NCBI RefSeq assembly: GCF_042655385.1
Contig: NZ_JBHSMA010000001.1
Coordinates: 620,001 to 684,000, forward strand
Direction: 5' to 3'
Source of the DNA: Larkinella bovis
GTDB taxonomy: Bacteria; Bacteroidota; Bacteroidia; Cytophagales; Spirosomataceae
Length of the DNA stretch: 64,000 nt
Below, in pieces: positions 59,409 to 64,000 of the stretch. The position numbers and the translations under genes are program-made. The notes under the pieces were generated by a model. It made no database searches and was not told the DNA's origin. It worked only from the letters and a program-made list of their open reading frames with translations. The stretch's first letter is position 1. Each line of letters begins with the position of its first letter.

Positions 59409-59738
59409 TCAGTGCGAGAGCACCCAGCTTTGAACGGCATTCAGGGTGCCTTCGAACCGGGCCGGGCCGCAGCTGGCTTGCCCGGTTCCGTTGTGGAAAT
59501 CGAGCAATAGTGCGCAGGAAACCAGGCCCGGGTATTTGCGAAGTTGCAATTCCAGCTGTGAATCCGTCAGCCAGGTCACCTGGCTGGTGCTCCAGACGTC
59601 GCCCTGCAAATCGAACAGGGGCTGTTGATCGGCCACCCGTACAACGCGCGGGACTTCGAGCCAATGGCTCATCCGGACTTCAAAAACGTCAAACAGAACC
59701 GTGTACGTCCCGTTGGGGGAGGAGTAGTTTTCTTTCAT
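59409..59738 (-). CDS. Small protein of unknown function
   Basis: A 109-residue protein beginning MKENYSSPNGTYTVLFDVFE, with beta-rich, aromatic segments (EVRMSHWLEVPRVVRV, LFDLQGDVWSTSQVTW, LELQLRKYPGL) and two cysteines near the end. It has no signal peptide or membrane helix. I do not recognise the family; the pattern is of a small beta protein. The start at 59738 was preferred because the upstream extension to 59822 overlaps the preceding gene's end. It follows the DUF3592 gene by 37 bases on the same strand, so the two are probably cotranscribed. Confidence 0.62.
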   Translation of the reverse strand: MKENYSSPNGTYTVLFDVFEVRMSHWLEVPRVVRVADQQPLFDLQGDVWSTSQVTWLTDSQLELQLRKYPGLVSCALLLDFHNGTGQASCGPARFEGTLNAVQSWVLSH

Positions 59739-59775
59739 GGAGTGGGGAAATTGTAGTGGTAAGATGGTTTCAGGG

Positions 59776-60207
59776 TCAGCCCAGCGCCCATTGCCAGACG
59801 GCCCGGAGGGCTTCGGGAACACTCCAGACCGACAGCAGCAGAAAAATGGAACCGATGCCGCCCAGCACGTACACCAGGAGGTAATCGCCCTGGAGTTGTA
59901 CCCGGTCGGGCTGTTTGGGATCGTAGTACAGCGTTACTTCTTCGCCAATCTGGTAGGCGGGCGGGTTGCGTCCCAACGAGCTGTGAAATACCCGTTCCTG
60001 GCCGTCGGCGGTTCGGTAGCGGATCGACGGGGCCAGCGGGTATTCGTGCGGTTTGACGCGGTGGAGGTCAATGACAAGGCCCTGGGTTGCAATGCCCTTC
60101 CGGATCAGTTGCTGGCGGCTGTGGTAAAGGCCGTATCCGATACCCACCAGGGTTACGCCGATGAAAAAGAACAGGAGAGTAAACAAATCACCGCCGGGGA
60201 GTTTCAT
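59776..60207 (-). CDS. DUF3592 membrane protein
   Basis: A 143-residue protein with an N-terminal membrane helix (about 8-30, TLLFFFIGVTLVGIGYGLYH) and a C-terminal one (about 108-132). Between them is the beta-rich DUF3592 domain: QGLVIDLHRVK, APSIRYRTADGQERVFHSSL, QIGEEVTLYYDPKQPDRVQL. This order and the VxVxYDPxxP-type motif are typical of the family, whose function is unknown. It is transcribed toward the 109-residue gene. The divergent serine hydrolase gene begins 174 bases away. Confidence 0.85.
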   Translation of the reverse strand: MKLPGGDLFTLLFFFIGVTLVGIGYGLYHSRQQLIRKGIATQGLVIDLHRVKPHEYPLAPSIRYRTADGQERVFHSSLGRNPPAYQIGEEVTLYYDPKQPDRVQLQGDYLLVYVLGGIGSIFLLLSVWSVPEALRAVWQWALG

Positions 60208-60381
60208 GGTTGTTACGGGCTGAAAGGGTAGGGATCTTACGGGTTTGTTTCCGGATCAGGCTAGTCAATTTTTGAAAATTTAACGTTTTTGTAACGTCTT
60301 TGCAATAAGTTTGTTAGTTCGCTCAAAACCGGCTTGTTCTGAACGGTTTACGCAGCCAGTATCCGATCCTATAACTCGTAA

Positions 60382-62064
60382 ATGCTCATGAAAAACGTCT
60401 CTGCTCCCGGTTTTTTACGGCTCGTTCTGTCCTTCCTTCTGCTGACCGGAAACGCCTGGGCGCAGCTTCCGGCCGATTCGGTTCGCACGAAAATGGACGC
60501 CATCTTTGCCGCGTACAACCGCCCGAACGGCCCCGGCTGCGCGGTAGGCGTCCTTCAGAACGGCGCTCTCATTTTCGGCAAAGGCTACGGCATGGCCAAT
60601 CTGGAATATGACATTCCCATTACTACCGCGACGGTTTTTGACATTGCCTCGGTATCCAAGCAGTTTGCCGGACTGGCGGTTTCGACGCTGATTCAGGAAG
60701 GCAAAGTGAACCTGGACGACGATATCCGGAAATACCTGCCCGATCTGCCCATATTCGCCAAAACCATCACGATTCGCCACCTTGTTCACCACACCAGCGG
60801 GTTGCGGGACTGGCCGCAGACGCTGCATCTCGCGGGCTGGCGCTGGGACGAAGTGTTTTCGTTTGACGACATCATGCGGATGGTGCGCAACCAGAAAGAC
60901 CTCGATTTTGATTCGGGGGAGCGGTATTCGTACTCAAATACCGGCTATAACCTGCTGGCGGCACTGGTGGAAAAAGTAAGTGGGCAGCCGTTCCATCAAT
61001 GGATGGACGCGCGTATTTTCAAACCGTTGCACATGAACTCCTCCCGGTTTCAGAACGATTACACCAAACTGATTAAAAATCTGGCGTATTCATACGAGCC
61101 CCGCCCGGGCGAATTTGTCAAAACGCCCGGTGCTCTGACCGCCTACGGGTCCAGTTCGCTGTTTACGACGGTGGATGATCTGGCCAGATGGGTGCAGCAT
61201 TTCGACCGGGAAGTGGCCGCGAACAATCCGGTCTATACGCGCATGCTAACCCTGGGGCAGCTGAACAACGGCGAAACCGTCGCTTACGGCTACGGCCTGG
61301 CCACCGGCAACGACCGGGGACTCAAGGTTGTCAACCATAGCGACAGCTGGGCGGGCTACCGGACCATCCTGACGAACTACCCGGACGAAAAACTGTCGAT
61401 CATCCTGCTTAGCAATTCGGGCGATTTTAATGTGGGCGGTTTCGCGGCCGCGGTGGCCGACGTTTTTCTGAAACCGAAATTCAAATCGGCCGCTGTCGCC
61501 AATCCGAACGCCGGGCTGAAAGACCGTCCGACCATTCCGCTCAAACCGGCTTTGGCGAAGAAATACGCGGGCGTGTATCAGTTGGGGACGGGTTGGGCGG
61601 TGACGCTGACGGTGGAGAACGGGCGACTCATGACGCAGGCCAATGGCGAGGCCAAATTTCCGACCGAAGCCAAGTCGGACTCGGTGATCTGGATCGATGC
61701 CTACGGGGCTGCCATGACGTTTGTGCCGGATCCGAACGGTGAGGTCAATCGCTTGAAATACAAGGCTATTCTGGCGAAGCGGATCACGCCCTGGGCGCCG
61801 GATCCGACCGAGCTGCCGTTGTTTGCCGGAACCTATTACTGCCCGGAACTCGCCACCGAATACAAGATTGAACTCGTGAACGGAAAACTGAAAATGCAGC
61901 ATATGCGCCTTGGTGAAACCGAACTGGATGCCGATCCCACTGGCGTCGATCAGTTCACGGGCCGACCTGGCAGCCTTCGATTCGTGAAAAACGAGCAGAA
62001 GAAAGTGACCGGTTTTCGGCTGTCGGGCGGACGGGTGAAAAATATCTGGTTTGAGAAACGGTAA
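60382..62064 (+). CDS. Class C beta-lactamase-type serine hydrolase
   Basis: A 560-residue secreted protein with signal peptide ending WAQL. The beta-lactamase class C/penicillin-binding-type domain has the nucleophile motif IASVSKQFAG (Ser90, Lys93), RYSYSNTGYNLL with the YSN motif, and a late HSDSWAGYRT that stands in for the KTG-type element. A C-terminal domain of about 170 residues (PALAKKYAGVYQLGTGWAV onward) resembles the lipocalin-like DUF3471 extension. Such enzymes are esterases, D-aminopeptidases or peptidases; this is not a proven beta-lactamase. The start could be the second methionine, two codons on. It is 111 bases before the ceramidase-like gene. Confidence 0.92.
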   Translation: MLMKNVSAPGFLRLVLSFLLLTGNAWAQLPADSVRTKMDAIFAAYNRPNGPGCAVGVLQNGALIFGKGYGMANLEYDIPITTATVFDIASVSKQFAGLAVSTLIQEGKVNLDDDIRKYLPDLPIFAKTITIRHLVHHTSGLRDWPQTLHLAGWRWDEVFSFDDIMRMVRNQKDLDFDSGERYSYSNTGYNLLAALVEKVSGQPFHQWMDARIFKPLHMNSSRFQNDYTKLIKNLAYSYEPRPGEFVKTPGALTAYGSSSLFTTVDDLARWVQHFDREVAANNPVYTRMLTLGQLNNGETVAYGYGLATGNDRGLKVVNHSDSWAGYRTILTNYPDEKLSIILLSNSGDFNVGGFAAAVADVFLKPKFKSAAVANPNAGLKDRPTIPLKPALAKKYAGVYQLGTGWAVTLTVENGRLMTQANGEAKFPTEAKSDSVIWIDAYGAAMTFVPDPNGEVNRLKYKAILAKRITPWAPDPTELPLFAGTYYCPELATEYKIELVNGKLKMQHMRLGETELDADPTGVDQFTGRPGSLRFVKNEQKKVTGFRLSGGRVKNIWFEKR

Positions 62065-62175
62065 AAGTGCCGAACTGCGGCCTTACCCTGCTACGGAGCG
62101 CTTTGGCGATCCTGACTCCTTGGTCCGTAAAAAACTGGGCGACGATGGTTACAACCCTTACAATTTGATTTCTAG

Positions 62176-63534
62176 ATGAAAACACGGTGTCGGGCGATTT
62201 GGCTGCTGCTGACGGTTCTGGTAGCGAGTTCCGGTTTTTCCCAAAGCTGGAAAGCGGGCGTGGCCCGCATGGTGATCACCCCGAAAGAACCGCAGTGGAT
62301 GGCGGGGTATGCGGCCCGGACGCACGCATCCGAGGGCACCCTCCACGACTTGTGGGCCAAGGCACTGGCGCTGGAGGATGAACGCGGCCAGAAAGCCGTT
62401 CTGGTTACGACCGATCTGCTCGGTTTTCCGAAAGCCCTTTCCGACCGCATCCGGACCCGGCTCAACCAGCAGGCCGGGCTGACGAAAGCGCAGATTCTGC
62501 TCAATAGTTCGCACACGCATTCCGGCCCCGTTCTGGCGTCGGCCTTATACGATATTTATCCGCTGGATGTGGACGAACGGGCCAAAATTGACCGGTATAC
62601 CCGGCAACTGGAAGACCAGATTGTGGCGCTGGTCAGTCAGGCGTTGCAGAAAATGGAGCCCGTTCAGCTCTTTGCCCAGAACGGCGTCACCCGGTTTCAG
62701 GTGAATCGTCGGAACAATAGCGAAGGCAACCTGCGGGAGCAAACCGATCTGAACGGCCCTAACGATTATGCCGTTCCGGTGATCAAAGTGGTGAATGCCG
62801 CCGGGAAACTGAAAGCCCTGGCGTTCGGATATGCCTGCCACCCGACGGTGCTCGACCAGTACCAGTGGTCGGGCGATTATGTCGGTTTTGCCCAACTGGA
62901 ACTGGAAAAGGCTCATCCGGGGGTCACGGCCCTGTTTTTCCAGGGAGCCGCCGGAGATCAGAACCCCATCCCGCGCCGGACCATTCCCCTGGCCCGGCAA
63001 TACGGCCGCGAACTGGCCGCAGCGGTGGATCGGGTCCTGGATGAACCGATGCGGCCCCTGCCCGCGCAACTGCGCACGGCCTATTCCGAGATCGAGCTGC
63101 CGCTGGCTCCTCCGCCCGCCCAGTCCGAACTGATCAAAATGAGCCAGGGTGCGGAGGGATATCCGAAACGGTGGGCGAGCCGGATGCTGGCCGAAAAAGA
63201 GCAGGGCCAGCCGGTGCGCAGCTCGTATCCGTACCCCTTGCAGGTCTGGCAACTGGGCAATCAGGCGGTTTTCAGTTTCGGGGGTGAATTGGTAATCGAC
63301 TACGCCATTGCCTGCAAAAAGCAGTTTGGACCCGATGTCTTCGTACTGGGATATTCCAACGATGTCATGGGATACATTCCGTCGCCGGTCATTTTGCAGG
63401 AAGGCGGTTATGAAGGCGCAACCTCCCAGATGGTATACGGTTTGCCCAGTGTCTGGGCACCCGGCATTTTTGACCGGATTCAGCAGGAAGTCAGCAAGCT
63501 GGCGGAGCAGGCCGGGATTCCGGCGGTTAAGTAA
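62176..63534 (+). CDS. Neutral/alkaline ceramidase-like protein
   Basis: A 452-residue secreted protein beginning MKTRCRAIWLLLTVLVASSG with cleavage near FSQSW. The neutral ceramidase N-terminal domain follows (AGVARMVITPKEPQWMAGYA, LWAKALALEDERGQKAVLVT). LNSSHTHSGP, FGYACHPTVLDQY and GAAGDQNPIP contain the His residues of the zinc site. The C-terminal Ig-like domain of long ceramidases is absent; the protein is about two-thirds of their length. In Bacteroidota, which can make sphingolipids, such proteins may cleave ceramide-like lipids, but many are uncharacterised hydrolases. The gene is the last complete one in the window. Confidence 0.87.
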   Translation: MKTRCRAIWLLLTVLVASSGFSQSWKAGVARMVITPKEPQWMAGYAARTHASEGTLHDLWAKALALEDERGQKAVLVTTDLLGFPKALSDRIRTRLNQQAGLTKAQILLNSSHTHSGPVLASALYDIYPLDVDERAKIDRYTRQLEDQIVALVSQALQKMEPVQLFAQNGVTRFQVNRRNNSEGNLREQTDLNGPNDYAVPVIKVVNAAGKLKALAFGYACHPTVLDQYQWSGDYVGFAQLELEKAHPGVTALFFQGAAGDQNPIPRRTIPLARQYGRELAAAVDRVLDEPMRPLPAQLRTAYSEIELPLAPPPAQSELIKMSQGAEGYPKRWASRMLAEKEQGQPVRSSYPYPLQVWQLGNQAVFSFGGELVIDYAIACKKQFGPDVFVLGYSNDVMGYIPSPVILQEGGYEGATSQMVYGLPSVWAPGIFDRIQQEVSKLAEQAGIPAVK

Positions 63535-63944
63535 ATGGGGAGGCCATCCGGTCAGCCCCGGCAAAAACCGCCCGTTCTCCGCAGGGTTCCGGGGCCTGGT
63601 TCCGGGGACAAACCGCTGTCAAAGCGGAGTTCTGTCAGGTATGAACATAGTAACGTATAGGTATTGCGTTTTGCCGGTTCCGGCGGAATCAGGTCGGTTT
63701 TGCGCAATAACGGCGCTTTGGGGCCGCCATTGCCGTGGATAATTGGGGCCTTTTCCGTCAATGACAATCTGATAGGAAAACCAACGTTATAGCTATATAT
63801 TTGTTTGTATAGGGCGTCAGATCAGCAGGTTAGACCTGGTGGGTAGTTTCCTGGAAATGCGGTTTTAGTGAAGCCTGCCGAAAAAACCGGCATGAACGCA
63901 ACCGGGAGTCCTCGTTCGACGCTCTACAATCCCGGTTCTCTGCC
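63535..63944. other. Intergenic region after the ceramidase-like gene
   Basis: About 410 bases with no convincing gene. It holds GC-rich inverted segments near 63670 (GCCGGTTCCGGCGG) and a TATATTTG box at 63796-63803, which matches TAnnTTTG on the plus strand and could serve the gene starting at 63945. No -33 match was found. Confidence 0.45.
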
Positions 63945-64000
63945 ATGTCATCGACGGTGCCTGTTTATCAGCTACAAACGTTTTCGCGATCCGATCCCGA
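63945..64000 (+). CDS. Possible start of a gene cut by the window edge
   Basis: An ATG is followed by 18 open codons to the edge (MSSTVPVYQLQTFSRSDP). The phrase VPVYQLQTF resembles the start of AraC-family regulators of Bacteroidota, which often open with a similar IPVY-type segment. The 56 bases are too few for certainty. Confidence 0.4.
   Translation, partial: MSSTVPVYQLQTFSRSDP

Noticed and set aside
62545..63564. 339-codon minus-strand frame inside the ceramidase-like gene
   Set aside because: The plus-strand gene carries the metal-site motifs; the opposite frame shows none.
1..64000. CRISPR arrays, rRNA, transposases, integrases or prophage genes
   Set aside because: No regularly spaced direct repeats, rRNA sequence or mobile-element proteins were seen on reading both strands.

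Overview
The window looks like a chromosomal segment of a Bacteroidota bacterium of the Cytophagales, probably Spirosomataceae (Spirosoma/Larkinella-like). This rests on a SusC/SusD pair, a type IX secretion C-terminal domain, DUF5916 and DUF255 proteins, many Bacteroidota-style lipoboxes, and promoters of the -33 TTTG / -7 TAnnTTTG type, most clearly in front of both tRNA genes. The genus is inferred and no marker gene here settles it. There is no CRISPR array, prophage, transposase or rRNA.

Left part (1-8.8 kb). A minus-strand envelope group (polysaccharide deacetylase fragment, processive-type GT2, lysylphosphatidylglycerol-synthase-like membrane protein) lies head-to-head with ruvC. A thioredoxin-fold DUF255 protein follows. 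Then come two overlapping lipoprotein hydrolases (glycerophosphodiester phosphodiesterase, GH16), a UMF1-type MFS transporter and tRNA-Val(GAC) with its own promoter and terminator.

Envelope glycan cluster (8.8-24.1 kb, all minus strand). Ten consecutive genes form one probable operon or two. In transcription order they are an ArnT/PMT-like GT-C transferase, the N-terminal half of a split transketolase, an epimerase-glycosyltransferase fusion, the C-terminal half of the transketolase, two tandem paralogous polytopic proteins with GT-C-like features, an acyltransferase-3 protein, a DPM1-like GT2, a 908-residue membrane-anchored protein of unknown function, and an AlgX/AlgJ-like SGNH lipoprotein. 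The set suggests a pathway that makes an unusual sugar, loads it on a polyprenyl carrier, transfers it outside the membrane and O-acylates the product. This is the most interesting part of the window.

Middle (24.1-41.3 kb). OmpA/PD40 protein, a GH13 lipoprotein with Glu at the nucleophile position, and rpe (minus strand); ligA and dapA (plus strand); a small lipoprotein and a DUF5916 barrel protein (minus strand); a large Kelch/Ig-like T9SS cargo protein (plus strand); an M14 carboxypeptidase (minus strand); tRNA-Glu(TTC); and about 0.87 kb with no convincing gene.

Right part (41.3-64 kb). A stress- and trehalose-flavoured plus-strand group has treZ, a TIGR03885-type flavin oxidoreductase, a zinc alcohol dehydrogenase, small unknown proteins and a DUF892 ferritin-like protein. 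It is followed by an AraC regulator with a striking upstream inverted repeat, an SDR, a SusC/SusD pair, a DapA-like protein with a twin-arginine-type leader, a LolA-like protein, an alpha/beta hydrolase lipoprotein, two small unknown proteins, a class C beta-lactamase-type serine hydrolase and a neutral-ceramidase-like protein. The first codons of another gene may begin at the right edge.

Functions are assigned from motifs and general family knowledge only; no searches were run.
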